Assembly (NCBI RefSeq): GCF_001653335.1
Contig: NZ_CP015079.1
Coordinates: 62,001-126,000, forward strand
DNA: 64,000 nt
Direction: 5' to 3'
DNA from: Nocardioides dokdonensis FR1436
Lineage (GTDB): Bacteria > Actinomycetota > Actinomycetes > Propionibacteriales > Nocardioidaceae
The position numbers were made by a program, and so were the translations under genes. Shown here piece after piece: positions 1 to 8,496 of the stretch; positions within the stretch are counted from its first letter, which is position 1; the number at the start of each line of letters is the position of its first letter. The notes under the pieces were generated by a model. That model made no database searches and had not been told where the DNA came from. It saw only the letters and a list, made by a program, of their open reading frames with translations.

Positions 1-401
1 TTGGCGGCGTAGGCGTTGTAGGTGAGCACGGTCGGCTCGAGGGTGTCGTCGGGCGCCTCCTCGTCGGGGCCCGGCGGCGGCCCCGGGCGCTCGGGGTCGT
101 CGAGCACGCCCGCGGTGCGCAGCGCCTCGCGGATGCGGTGGCGCAGCTCGCTGGCCGCCTTGGTGGTGAAGGTCAGGCCGAGCACCTCGTCGGGACGCAC
201 CTGTCCGGTCAGCACGAGGTGGACCACCCGCGCCGCCATCAGCGTCGTCTTGCCCGACCCGGCGCCGGCGACGACGACCGCGGGCTGCAGGGGCGCCGAG
301 ATGGCCGCCCACTGCTGCGGGCTGGGGGCGTACGCCGTGCGCATCGCCCGCTGGAGGTCCTCCGGGCCGTCGATGCGCACGGGCTCGAACGGGATGCTCA
401 T
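1..401 (-). CDS. adnB: UvrD-family helicase, AdnB-like subunit (N-terminal part only)
   Basis: Only the first 133 or so codons lie in the window; the gene runs off the left edge. The start reads MSIPFEPVRIDG, followed by a Walker A motif (VVAGAGSGKTT) and a UvrD motif Ia region (LGLTFTTKAASELRHR), so this is a superfamily 1A helicase. Its ATG overlaps the TGA of the upstream helicase-nuclease by four bases (ATGA, 398-401), which implies translational coupling. In actinobacteria the two-gene order helicase-nuclease then helicase-nuclease is the AdnA-AdnB double-strand-break resection machine. The C-terminal nuclease domain expected of AdnB cannot be seen here, so the name rests on the pairing. 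Confidence 0.85.
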   Translation of the reverse strand, partial: MSIPFEPVRIDGPEDLQRAMRTAYAPSPQQWAAISAPLQPAVVVAGAGSGKTTLMAARVVHLVLTGQVRPDEVLGLTFTTKAASELRHRIREALRTAGVLDDPERPGPPPGPDEEAPDDTLEPTVLTYNAYAA

Positions 402-3400
402 CGGGACACCACCGCTCCCGCGGACTTGATCGGACACACCGGCACGAACGGGCAGTCGCGGCAGTGCTGGCCGGCGACCGCCGGGAACGACTCGCGGCGC
501 AGCAGCACCGCGGCCTGCTGCAGGCGACGACGCAGGTCGTCGCGCGCCGGTCCGTCGTCGGGCTGGACCTCCTGGGCCTGCACCTTCGCCGAGTCGGAGC
601 CGTCCTCGATGCCCAGCTGCACCAGCTCGGCTCCCCCGGACGCGCCCGGCCCCCCGGTGAGCGGCTCGACGATCTCGTCGACGGCGCCACGGTCGACGGC
701 GAGCTGGTAGACGCCGAGCTGGAGGTGCTGCTGGACCGACTTCTGGCTGGGCGCGTTGCGGCCGGTCTTCAGGTCCACCACGATCACCCGCCCGTCGTGG
801 TCGAGCTCGACCCGGTCGGCGTACCCGGTCAGGCGGACCCGTTCGCCGTCCGGCAGGTCGATCACGGTGGAGAAGTGCGACTCGGTGCCGACGAGGCGTC
901 GCGTGCCCGCGTGGTGCCAGCGCAGGAAGCGGGCCAGCGCGGTGCGCACCCGCTCGTGCTCGCGCAGCTTGGACCAGGGGGTCCGGAACTCGAGGCGGTC
1001 CCAGACCTCGTCGACACAGTCCATCAGCACGTCGACGTCGTCGGGCCCGGCCACCAGGTCGCCCGAGGAGACGCACTCGGCCACCGCGTGCACCATCTGG
1101 CCGAGGTTGGCCGACTGGTGCGAGCGGACCACGCCGCCGGCCTCCTTGGCCAGGAACCACTGCATCGGGCAGACCCCGACGGCCTCGAGGAGGCTCGCCG
1201 AGATCGGCACGGGCTGGTCGGGGTCCCGGACCGGCTGCTCGGACAGGGAGGCGGCGCGGGTGCCCCACCAGCTGGCCGGGTCGGCCTGGGGCACCAGCTG
1301 GCGCGCGCTGCGCCCGCTGCCGGCGTACTCGCCCGCGAGGCGGCGCAACCGGCGGGCGGCGGCGTCGCGCAGCGGCTCGCTGGTGTTCGGGTCGGCCAGG
1401 GTGCGTCGCAGCTCGGCCACCAGCCCGTCCATCGACAACGGGCGTCGGGGTCGCCCGACCACGGCCTCCACGCTGACCCCGAGCTCGTCGAGGAAGCGCG
1501 ACGGCTGCTCGCCGTCGTCGTCGGGCGAGCGGACGGCGGTGACCACCAGGCGCTGGCGCGCGCGGGTGCAGGCGACGTAGAACAGCCGCCGCTCCTCGAG
1601 CAGCAGCTCGCGGGTCGAGACCGGCGGCACCAGCCCGTCGGCGCCGATCCGGTCGGCCTGCAGCAGCGTGGAGCGCCGACGCAGGTCGGGCCAGGCGTCC
1701 TGCTGCACGTGCGCGACCACGACCAGGCGCCACTCCAGGCCCTTGGAGCGGTGCGCGGTGAGCAGCCGCACCGACGAGCCCCGGGCCCCGCGGTCGGCCA
1801 ACGTGTCGGCGGGGATCTGCTGCGCCCCGAGCGTGGCGAGGAACGCGCGCACCCCCAGGTGGTCGCGCTGCTCCTCCGCACGCGCGGCCACCTCGAAGAG
1901 CGCCACGACCGAGTCGAGGTCACGGTGCGCGCGACGCGCAGCCCCGCCCCCGGACTCCACGCCCCGGCGCAGCCGGGCCGGCCAGCCCGAGCCCGACCAC
2001 AGCGCCCACAGCAGCTCCTCGGCCGAGGACCCGGCGCGCAACGCCGCGCGGGTGCTGGCCAGCAGCCCGGCCAGTGCCCGGGCCCGGTCGAGCTCGGGCG
2101 CCTCGGCGCCGCCGGGCAGCCCGTCGAGCACCGCGGTGTCGACCACCGCCTCGCGCAGCAGCTCGCGCGAGGGCCGCGCCGTGCGCTCCTCGGCGTGGGC
2201 GCGCTCCTTCTCGCGGGTGCGCAGCCGGCGCGCCAAGCGGCGTACGTCGCCGGCGTCGAGGCCGCCGAGCGGCCCGGTCAGCATCGCCTCGGCACGCTCG
2301 ACGGTGATCTGCTCGTGCTCCGGGGCGGCGGCGCCCCCCTCGCTGTCGGCGAGGTCGAGGGTGACCACGGCGCGCAGCGCGTCGAGCAGCGGCAGCACCG
2401 CGGGATCGCGGACCAGCGGCACCTCGTCGCTGGCGACCTCGACCGGCACGCCGGCCGCCCCCAGGGCGCGGCGCAGCGCCGGGATCGAGTTGCGCCCCGA
2501 GCGCACCAGCACGGCCATGTCGTCCCAGTCGATGCCGTCCTCGAGGTGGGCGCGGCGCAGCAGGTCGGCGAGGTGCTCGGCCTCGGCCCGCTCGGTGTCG
2601 AAGGTGCGCACGAGCACCCGGCCCTCGCCCAGCGACCCGGCCTCGGCCCGCGGGCGCAGGAACGCCTCGCGCGCCCCCTCGTCGATGGTGCCGGGCAGCC
2701 CGAGCCGACCGGCGATGCGCTGCGAGGCCACCAGCAGCCGCGGGCCGAAGCGCCGCGTCGTCCGCAGCGCCACCACGGGGGCCGGCCGGGAGTCGGCCCG
2801 GGGGAAGACGGTCGGGAACTCCAGGATGCCGCGCACCTCGGCGCCGCGGAAGCCGTAGATGGACTGGTGCGGGTCGCCGACCACGACGAGGTTGCGGCCG
2901 TCGCCGGCCAGCGCCTGCAGCAGCGCGACCTGACCGGGATCGGTGTCCTGGTACTCGTCGACGAAGACGTGGCGCCACCGCGCGCGCAGCCGCTCGCGGT
3001 GCAGCTCGGCCTCGATCGTGGCGCGCCGGATCAGGTCGGCGTAGTCGGTGGCGCCCTGGGCGTCGAGGTTGGTGAGGTAGGAGTCGAGGAACAGCCCAGC
3101 GGCGACCAGCTCGGGCGCGTCGTGCTCGCGCCCGAGCGTCGCCAGGGACTCCCCGTCGAGGCCCTTCTCGCGGGCCCGGGACAGCACGGCGTGCACCTCG
3201 CGGGCGAAGCCGCGGGTGCCCAGCGCGTGGTCGAGCGAGGAGGGCCAGCGCACCGACTCCGGGGTGGTGGCGAGCAGCTCGCGCAGCACGACGTCCGACT
3301 CGGGGGCCGAGAGCAGCCGCAGCGGGGCCTCGTAGAGCTCGGCCGGCGACAGCTCCCGCAGCAGGGCGTAGGCGAAGGAGTGGAAGGTCATGCTCGGCGC

Positions 3401-3697
3401 CGCGGACATCGTGCGACCCAGCCGCGCGGTGACCCGGTCGCGCAGCTGCTCGGCGGCCTTGCGCGAGAAGGTCAGCGCCAGCACCTCCTCGGGACGCGCG
3501 CCGTCCTCGATGCGCCGCGCGATCGCCTCGACCAGCGTCGTGGTCTTGCCGGTGCCGGGCCCGGCCAGCACCAGCAGCGGCCCCTCGGCGTGGTCGACGA
3601 CGCGCTGCTGGTCCTCGTCGAGGCGCGGACCGTCGGCGCGCCCACCGACGGGGGCCTGCGGGCGGACGAGCCGGTACGTCGAGGGCATGGACGCCAT
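398..3697 (-). CDS. adnA: UvrD helicase with RecB-like Fe-S nuclease domain, AdnA-like subunit
   Basis: About 1,100 residues, the usual AdnA size. N-terminal Walker A is LAGPGTGKTT, motif II is FVDEYQDTD, and the helicase core continues through RLLTAHRSKGLEW and YVACTRARQRL. The C-terminal nuclease has GYADRVELDHDG followed by VVDLKTG, the PD-(D/E)XK core. One upstream cysteine (VGVCPMQWF) and three near the end (CRDCPFVPVC) match the four iron-sulfur ligands of AddB/AdnA-type nucleases. The family works as a heterodimer that unwinds and resects DNA ends for recombination. The start is uncertain: in-frame GTG at 3718, ATG at 3697 and ATG at 3688 are all possible. ATG 3697 was chosen because a GGGTGG stretch sits just before it. 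It is coupled to adnB downstream. Confidence 0.88.
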   Translation of the reverse strand: MASMPSTYRLVRPQAPVGGRADGPRLDEDQQRVVDHAEGPLLVLAGPGTGKTTTLVEAIARRIEDGARPEEVLALTFSRKAAEQLRDRVTARLGRTMSAAPSMTFHSFAYALLRELSPAELYEAPLRLLSAPESDVVLRELLATTPESVRWPSSLDHALGTRGFAREVHAVLSRAREKGLDGESLATLGREHDAPELVAAGLFLDSYLTNLDAQGATDYADLIRRATIEAELHRERLRARWRHVFVDEYQDTDPGQVALLQALAGDGRNLVVVGDPHQSIYGFRGAEVRGILEFPTVFPRADSRPAPVVALRTTRRFGPRLLVASQRIAGRLGLPGTIDEGAREAFLRPRAEAGSLGEGRVLVRTFDTERAEAEHLADLLRRAHLEDGIDWDDMAVLVRSGRNSIPALRRALGAAGVPVEVASDEVPLVRDPAVLPLLDALRAVVTLDLADSEGGAAAPEHEQITVERAEAMLTGPLGGLDAGDVRRLARRLRTREKERAHAEERTARPSRELLREAVVDTAVLDGLPGGAEAPELDRARALAGLLASTRAALRAGSSAEELLWALWSGSGWPARLRRGVESGGGAARRAHRDLDSVVALFEVAARAEEQRDHLGVRAFLATLGAQQIPADTLADRGARGSSVRLLTAHRSKGLEWRLVVVAHVQQDAWPDLRRRSTLLQADRIGADGLVPPVSTRELLLEERRLFYVACTRARQRLVVTAVRSPDDDGEQPSRFLDELGVSVEAVVGRPRRPLSMDGLVAELRRTLADPNTSEPLRDAAARRLRRLAGEYAGSGRSARQLVPQADPASWWGTRAASLSEQPVRDPDQPVPISASLLEAVGVCPMQWFLAKEAGGVVRSHQSANLGQMVHAVAECVSSGDLVAGPDDVDVLMDCVDEVWDRLEFRTPWSKLREHERVRTALARFLRWHHAGTRRLVGTESHFSTVIDLPDGERVRLTGYADRVELDHDGRVIVVDLKTGRNAPSQKSVQQHLQLGVYQLAVDRGAVDEIVEPLTGGPGASGGAELVQLGIEDGSDSAKVQAQEVQPDDGPARDDLRRRLQQAAVLLRRESFPAVAGQHCRDCPFVPVCPIKSAGAVVSR

Positions 3698-3760
3698 TCG
3701 ACCACCCGGCGCCGACACCTCGGCGGGCGCCGGGGCGGTCCGGGTGCCGTGGGCACGCCG

Positions 3761-3799
3761 GACGGGCCCGCCCGGCAGGAGCTGCCAAGCGGGCCCGTC
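3761..3799 (-). terminator. Two-part GC hairpin between M14 peptidase and adnA
   Basis: An 11-base arm GACGGGCCCGC (3761-3771) pairs perfectly with 3789-3799. Inside the loop a second stem GGCAG/CTGCC is visible, giving a stacked structure. It lies downstream of the secreted M14 peptidase gene and before adnA, so it probably ends the peptidase transcript. There is no T-run, as is usual in high-GC actinobacteria. Confidence 0.6.
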
Positions 3800-3845
3800 G
3801 TCGATCAGGCGTCGTGCAGCGGGCGTTCACCCGCGCTCCGGGTGC

Positions 3846-6839
3846 TCACCCCAGGCGCAGCACGACCGGTGCGGAGGCGCTGCGCGTGGCGACGTCGTCG
3901 CCCTTGCGCACGGCCTTCAGCTTGTGCCGGCCGGTGCCCAGGCGCAGGGTCACCTTGACGGTGCCGTCGTCGCCGTCCGCGATCTCGAGGACCTCGACCC
4001 GGGTGCCCTTGTCCTTGACGAGCACGGTGCCGGTGCCCGGCTCACCGTCGACCTCGACGGTGACGGTCACCTTGGCCTTGCGCTTGTTCTTGGCCTGCGC
4101 CTCGAGCGTGGTCGTCGAGGTGCCGCGGGTCTCGCCCTCGGGGGCGACGACGGCCTCACCGGCCGGCGCGGCCCACATCAGCGCCCGAGCCGCCTGGCTC
4201 AGCCCGCCCTTGGGGTGGGTGCGGAAGAAGACCGAGGTGCCGAAGACCATCGACCTGGCGCCGGTCTCGGCGTCCACCGAGGAGACCACCGAGGCCTTGC
4301 CGGCTGCGAAGTCCGGACCGTTGGTGGCGTTGGTGGCCCGCCAGTGACCGGCCAGGTACGGGTTCTCGGCGTCGTAGGTCTGCTCGACCGAGACGTCCTC
4401 ACCGAGGTCGGTGAAGGAGTAGGCCGGGTAGATGAAGGCGTGGTCCTGCGCGTAGGGGGCGAGCACCGACCCCTCCGGGGTGTCGACGGCGACGATGCCG
4501 TTGCCGTTGCCGTTGCCACTCACGACCGTGCCGCTCATCAGCCCGAAGGACACCGCGGCCTCGAAGCCGCGGTTGGTGCGACCCAGCAGGGCGCCACCCT
4601 CGTCGACGAAGGACTGCACGGCGGCGCGGGCCACCGAGTCGGCGCCGGGGCTGAAGGTGGAGGCCACCCACAGCACGTCGACGTCGTCCATCAGGGTCGG
4701 GTCGGACTCCAGGCTGCTGCTGCTGAGCTGGACCAGGTCGTCGAAGCCGAGCTCGGTCAGCGAGAGCCGGTCGTCCTGGGTGCCGACGTAGCCGATCGTC
4801 AGGTCGCTGAGGGCGGTGGTCTCCTCGTCGTCGAGGGCGTCGAGGTCGGCCTCGCTCGCGGGCTCGAGCACGATGCCGTGCTCACGGGCCACCGCGGCAG
4901 CGGCGGCGAAGTCGTCGGCGCCGATGACGACGGAGCCGTCAGCCAGCATCGAGACCGGCACGCTGTCCTCGAGCAGCGCGTTGAGCGCCTGGAAGTCCAC
5001 GACCCCCGCGACGTCGAAGGTGGTCAGGCCCGGTCGCGACGGCACGGAGGTGGCGTCGGTCGGGGCGCTCACCGGGGTCGTGGCGCCCAGCGGGGCCCCG
5101 GTGACCAGGCCGACCTTGTCGACGTCGGCGCCCCAGAGGTAGCTGTAGCTCCACGCCGAGACGTCGTACATCGACGGCACCTTCGACGAGATGTCGTCGC
5201 CGAGGTCGAGCAGGCTGTTGGCCAGGCCTCGCAGGGGCTGGTGCATGTCGACGACGTAGGAGCCGGCCGGGTAGGTCGTGCCCCCGACCGTGGTGGCGGC
5301 GTCGAGCGTGGCGACCTCGATCTCGTGCATCAGCAGCTGCTCGACCAACGAGGTCGCGTCGCGCGCCGAGCGCTGGCCCTTGCCCACCGGGATCACGTAG
5401 GCGCGCGGCATGGTCACCGGCTCCTGGTCGTCGACGACGTCCCACAGCGCCTTCCACTGCGACGGCCCGGGCACCGAGGCGATGTTCTCCGTGGTCACGC
5501 TCGTCTTGGCCTCGCCGTCCACGCCGCGACGGAAGGTCTCGATCTGGTTCTCGACCATCTCGCGGGCCGCGACCGGGTCGTTGAGGTAGTCGACCATGCT
5601 GAGGATGGTCTGGTAGGCGACCGCGGTGTTGACCTCGGCGCGCTCCGGGGTCTGGCGACCACCGCTGGCGCCCCGGGTCAGGGGCAGCTCGACCGTGGTG
5701 GTCGCGGCGCCGTAGAACGCGGCGTACTGCGCGGTGAAGATCGGCGGGAAGTCGTCCCAGCCCGACGGGGTGTCGCGGTAGGGGATCTTGATGTGGGCGG
5801 TCGCCTCGTCGGTGACCTCGGAGACGATCTCGCCGGTCCCGACGTTGCGGTAGGTGTTGCCGGGGATCGCGGCGTCGACGACGTCCTGCTCCACCTTGAG
5901 GGCCAGGGCGTAGTTGTGCGGCAGGATCAGGTCGAACTCGTAGTTCGAGCCGTGCGGCGGGCCGGCGGGCTCGATCTGCAGCACCCGCGTGTAGCCGTGG
6001 AAGTCCGCGGCGTAGATCGCCTGGACCGCCTGGGCGGTGCGGATGAAGGACCTCGTCTCCGGGGTCTGGTTGGTGATCAGGTCGCGGTTGGGGTCCAGGC
6101 CCACGGCGGTGGCCCGGGTCGCGTTGGTGCGCCCGTCGGGGTTGAGCGACGGCGAGAAGTAGAGCCGGTTGTTGCGCAGGATGCTGCCGACCTCCGACAT
6201 CGGCGCCGTGGCCAGGTACTCGATGTACTGCATCGCAGCATCGGTGCCCTCCCACTCGTTGCCGTGGATGTTGTTGCTCATCCACACGGGGGTCTTGTAC
6301 TGGGTGAGCAGCGTGCTGTCGGCCGCGGCGGCGGTGGGGTCGTTCTTGATCTTGTCGCGCCAGGCCGTCTGCTGAGCGGTGTCCTGCTCGCGCTCGGGCG
6401 CGGTGACGGTGACCAGGTAGAGGTCCCGCCCCTCGGTGGACTGCCCCACGACCTGGGCGGAGACGCGATCGCTCTTGCCCATCAGCTCCATGAGCTTGGG
6501 CGCGATCTCGGGGTGCCCCATGAGGTCGGCGGTGTCGGCGGCGTCGTCGGGGTTGTCACGGTAGAGCCGCAGTGCCGGCTGGTAGGGGTACGACGTGGGC
6601 ATGTCGATCGGGTCGCCGGCCACCGCGGTCTCCGCGGCGCGCTTGACGACCGCGGCCGTCGTGGGCTCCTCGACCCGGTTCACGGTGCCCGGGCCGCGCC
6701 CGGGAGTTTCGTCGGCGCGGGCCGGGGACGACGGTTCGGCCGCTGCAGGCAGTCCGGTCCCGGCCAGGGCCGCGGTGGCAGCGAGCGCCAGGCCCAAGGG
6801 GCCGACCAGCGCGCGTGATGTCCTCACAGGTGTGCTCAC
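3846..6839 (-). CDS. Secreted M14 zinc carboxypeptidase with C-terminal amidotransferase-like domain
   Basis: Start taken as GTG 6839, giving 997 residues with a Sec signal peptide (VSTPVRTSR, then a hydrophobic run ending near LPAAAEP). A longer start at ATG 6869 would put ten residues before the signal. The M14 core shows the zinc motif HGNEWEGTD and the substrate-binding stretch LNPDGR. Known M14 enzymes cleave C-terminal residues or cell-wall peptides outside the cell. A second region (VDVLWVASTFSPG, then FVDEGGALLGR) resembles the class I glutamine amidotransferase-like fold often attached to large M14 proteins. The last 100 or so residues look like an Ig-like beta domain. The substrate is unknown. 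The gene is divergent from the AIM24-family gene. Confidence 0.85.
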   Translation of the reverse strand: MSTPVRTSRALVGPLGLALAATAALAGTGLPAAAEPSSPARADETPGRGPGTVNRVEEPTTAAVVKRAAETAVAGDPIDMPTSYPYQPALRLYRDNPDDAADTADLMGHPEIAPKLMELMGKSDRVSAQVVGQSTEGRDLYLVTVTAPEREQDTAQQTAWRDKIKNDPTAAAADSTLLTQYKTPVWMSNNIHGNEWEGTDAAMQYIEYLATAPMSEVGSILRNNRLYFSPSLNPDGRTNATRATAVGLDPNRDLITNQTPETRSFIRTAQAVQAIYAADFHGYTRVLQIEPAGPPHGSNYEFDLILPHNYALALKVEQDVVDAAIPGNTYRNVGTGEIVSEVTDEATAHIKIPYRDTPSGWDDFPPIFTAQYAAFYGAATTTVELPLTRGASGGRQTPERAEVNTAVAYQTILSMVDYLNDPVAAREMVENQIETFRRGVDGEAKTSVTTENIASVPGPSQWKALWDVVDDQEPVTMPRAYVIPVGKGQRSARDATSLVEQLLMHEIEVATLDAATTVGGTTYPAGSYVVDMHQPLRGLANSLLDLGDDISSKVPSMYDVSAWSYSYLWGADVDKVGLVTGAPLGATTPVSAPTDATSVPSRPGLTTFDVAGVVDFQALNALLEDSVPVSMLADGSVVIGADDFAAAAAVAREHGIVLEPASEADLDALDDEETTALSDLTIGYVGTQDDRLSLTELGFDDLVQLSSSSLESDPTLMDDVDVLWVASTFSPGADSVARAAVQSFVDEGGALLGRTNRGFEAAVSFGLMSGTVVSGNGNGNGIVAVDTPEGSVLAPYAQDHAFIYPAYSFTDLGEDVSVEQTYDAENPYLAGHWRATNATNGPDFAAGKASVVSSVDAETGARSMVFGTSVFFRTHPKGGLSQAARALMWAAPAGEAVVAPEGETRGTSTTTLEAQAKNKRKAKVTVTVEVDGEPGTGTVLVKDKGTRVEVLEIADGDDGTVKVTLRLGTGRHKLKAVRKGDDVATRSASAPVVLRLG

Positions 6840-6998
6840 TTCTCTTCGGGGGACGCCACCCATCGGCATCCCAGACGCTCACCCTGACCGAAGGAAGGTG
6901 CGTTGAGAAGGTACGAAACGAGAAGTTAATCAACTGTCTCATCCCCTGGCAAAAACTCTTGCGGACCAAGCGGGTCCAGGGTAAGGACGGATCTCGAA

Positions 6999-7026
6999 CG
7001 GATTCCCCGGGTACCCGGGGAATCCG
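6999..7026. promoter_or_regulatory. 28-base perfect palindrome, candidate operator
   Basis: The left half-arm is CGGATTCCCCGGGT and the right half is its exact reverse complement, with no loop. It lies between the divergent M14 peptidase and AIM24 genes. Its right arm covers the place where the -35 box of the inferred AIM24 promoter (-10 at 7040) would fall. An unbroken palindrome of this length is very unlikely by chance. Binding by a dimeric regulator is inferred; cruciform formation is an alternative. Confidence 0.65.
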
Positions 7027-7039
7027 CAGGATCCAGGAC

Positions 7040-7045
7040 TAGGTT
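7040..7045 (+). promoter_or_regulatory. -10 box TAGGTT for a leaderless AIM24 mRNA
   Basis: TAGGTT fits the actinobacterial TANNNT -10 consensus and ends exactly six bases before the ATG at 7052. No Shine-Dalgarno sequence is present in that gap, so the mRNA probably starts at the initiation codon. Confidence 0.55.
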
Positions 7046-7051
7046 GCTGGC

Positions 7052-7729
7052 ATGCAGACCGAGGTCCTCTTCAGCCCCGCCTACGCCACCGCCCGCCTGA
7101 CCCTGGCCGCCGGGGAGTCGGTGCGGGCCGAGTCCGGCGCGATGCTGGCCATGTCGCCCGGCATCAGCATGGAGACGTCCACGCAGGGCGGGGTGCTCAA
7201 GGGGCTCAAGCGCTCCCTGCTCGGCGGCGAGTCGTTCTTCATGAACACCTTCACCGCCCAGCAGGACGGCGCCGAGATGTACCTGGCGCCGTCCCTGCCC
7301 GGTGACGTCGTGTCCTGGCCGCTGGACGGCCAGCTGTTCGTCACCTCGGGCTCCTACCTGGCCGCGTCCTCGGGCGTCGAGATCGACACCAGGTGGGGCG
7401 GTGGCACCCGGTTCTTCTCCGGTGAGGGCCTGTTCATGCTCCGCCTGGCCGGCCGCGGCGAGGTGGTGCTGTCCTCGTACGGCGCCATCCACCACATCGA
7501 CCTCGCCCCGGGCCAGACCTGGACCGTCGACACCGGGCACATGGTCGCCTGGACCGAGGGCGTGCAGTACGCCGTGCGCAAGGTCGGCGGCTGGAGGTCG
7601 ACGCTGTTCTCGGGCGAGGGCCTGGTCTGCGACCTGACCGGGCCCGGTCGGATCTACCTGCAGACCCGCAGCCAGGACGCCTTCCTGTCCTGGCTCATCC
7701 CCCAGCTGCCCAAGCCCAGCAGCAGCTGA
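7052..7729 (+). CDS. AIM24 / TIGR00266 family protein
   Basis: The 225-residue product is full length for the AIM24 family (the bacterial relatives of yeast mitochondrial AIM24). It shows the glycine-rich double-stranded beta-helix pattern, with stretches such as ESGAMLAMSPGI, GGESFFMNTF and SSYGAIHHIDLAPG. There is no signal peptide or membrane segment. The biochemical role of the family in bacteria is not established, so none is assigned. It appears leaderless, with a -10 box at 7040-7045 and a 28-base palindrome over the -35 position, so it is probably regulated by repression. It converges on the PlsC gene. Confidence 0.85.
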   Translation: MQTEVLFSPAYATARLTLAAGESVRAESGAMLAMSPGISMETSTQGGVLKGLKRSLLGGESFFMNTFTAQQDGAEMYLAPSLPGDVVSWPLDGQLFVTSGSYLAASSGVEIDTRWGGGTRFFSGEGLFMLRLAGRGEVVLSSYGAIHHIDLAPGQTWTVDTGHMVAWTEGVQYAVRKVGGWRSTLFSGEGLVCDLTGPGRIYLQTRSQDAFLSWLIPQLPKPSSS

Positions 7730-7748
7730 GCGATCGGGCCCACGTCGC

Positions 7749-8459
7749 TCAGACGGGGCCGCGCTCGTTGTAGACCCCGGCCTCGGGCTGGCCGCTGAGG
7801 GCGGCGATCGCGGCCATCACCTCGTCGGTCAGCTGCCGGCGCGCCCGCCCGGCGGGCATGTCCTCGAAGCGGGCCCCCGGGAGCACGGGCGCACCGAAGC
7901 GGACGGTGACCCGCACCGGGCGCGGGAAGCGCGCGCCGACGGGCTGGAGCCGGTCGGTGCCGACCAGCCCGACCGGGACGACCGGGACCCCGGCGGTGAG
8001 CGCCAGGTGCGCCACGCCGGTGCGGCCGCGGTAGAGCCGGCCGTCGCGCGAGCGGGATCCCTCGGGGTAGAGCCCGAAGGCGTCGCCGCGGGCGAGCACC
8101 TCCAGCGCCGTGTCGAGGCTGCCCCGCGCCGCCCGCGGGTCGTCGCGGTCGACCGGGAGCATCCCCAGGCCCTCGAACCAGGCGCGTTGGGCCGCTCCGC
8201 GCAGCCCCGTGCCGGTGAAGTAGTCGGACTTGGCCAGGAACGCCACCTGGCGTGGCACCACGACCGGGATCACCACCGAGTCGACGAACGAGAGGTGGTT
8301 GCTGGCCAGCAGCACCCCGCCGGTGGCCGGCACGTGGTGCAGACCCTCGACGTGCGGTCGCCCCAGCGTCCGGAGCACCGGGGGCACCACGGTGTGGAGG
8401 GTCCGGTACATCCACTCGCTGGTGCGCCCGCTGGTGCGGTCGCTGCTCGGGTCGCTCAC
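7749..8459 (-). CDS. 1-acyl-sn-glycerol-3-phosphate acyltransferase family (PlsC-like)
   Basis: The product is 236 residues from GTG 8459. The acyltransferase signature is complete: NHLSFVD carries the catalytic His-x4-Asp, and YPEGSRSRDG is the glycerol-phosphate-binding motif, followed by VPVVPVGLVG. Family members transfer an acyl group to lysophosphatidic acid or related acceptors at the membrane during phospholipid synthesis. The N-terminal 20 residues (Ser/Arg/Thr-rich) are poorly conserved-looking, and an internal ATG (MYRTLHTVV) is a possible alternative start. It converges with the AIM24 gene. The exact acceptor cannot be told from sequence. Confidence 0.85.
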   Translation of the reverse strand: MSDPSSDRTSGRTSEWMYRTLHTVVPPVLRTLGRPHVEGLHHVPATGGVLLASNHLSFVDSVVIPVVVPRQVAFLAKSDYFTGTGLRGAAQRAWFEGLGMLPVDRDDPRAARGSLDTALEVLARGDAFGLYPEGSRSRDGRLYRGRTGVAHLALTAGVPVVPVGLVGTDRLQPVGARFPRPVRVTVRFGAPVLPGARFEDMPAGRARRQLTDEVMAAIAALSGQPEAGVYNERGPV

Positions 8460-8496
8460 CCGCCCAGTGTGCTGGTTACCGACCGGTCCACCGCTC

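Noticed and set aside
464-3958. 1,164-codon plus-strand open frame opposite adnA
   Set aside because: It has the low-complexity Arg/Gly/Leu/Val composition of a high-GC antisense shadow and no domain; the minus-strand helicase-nuclease has all expected motifs.
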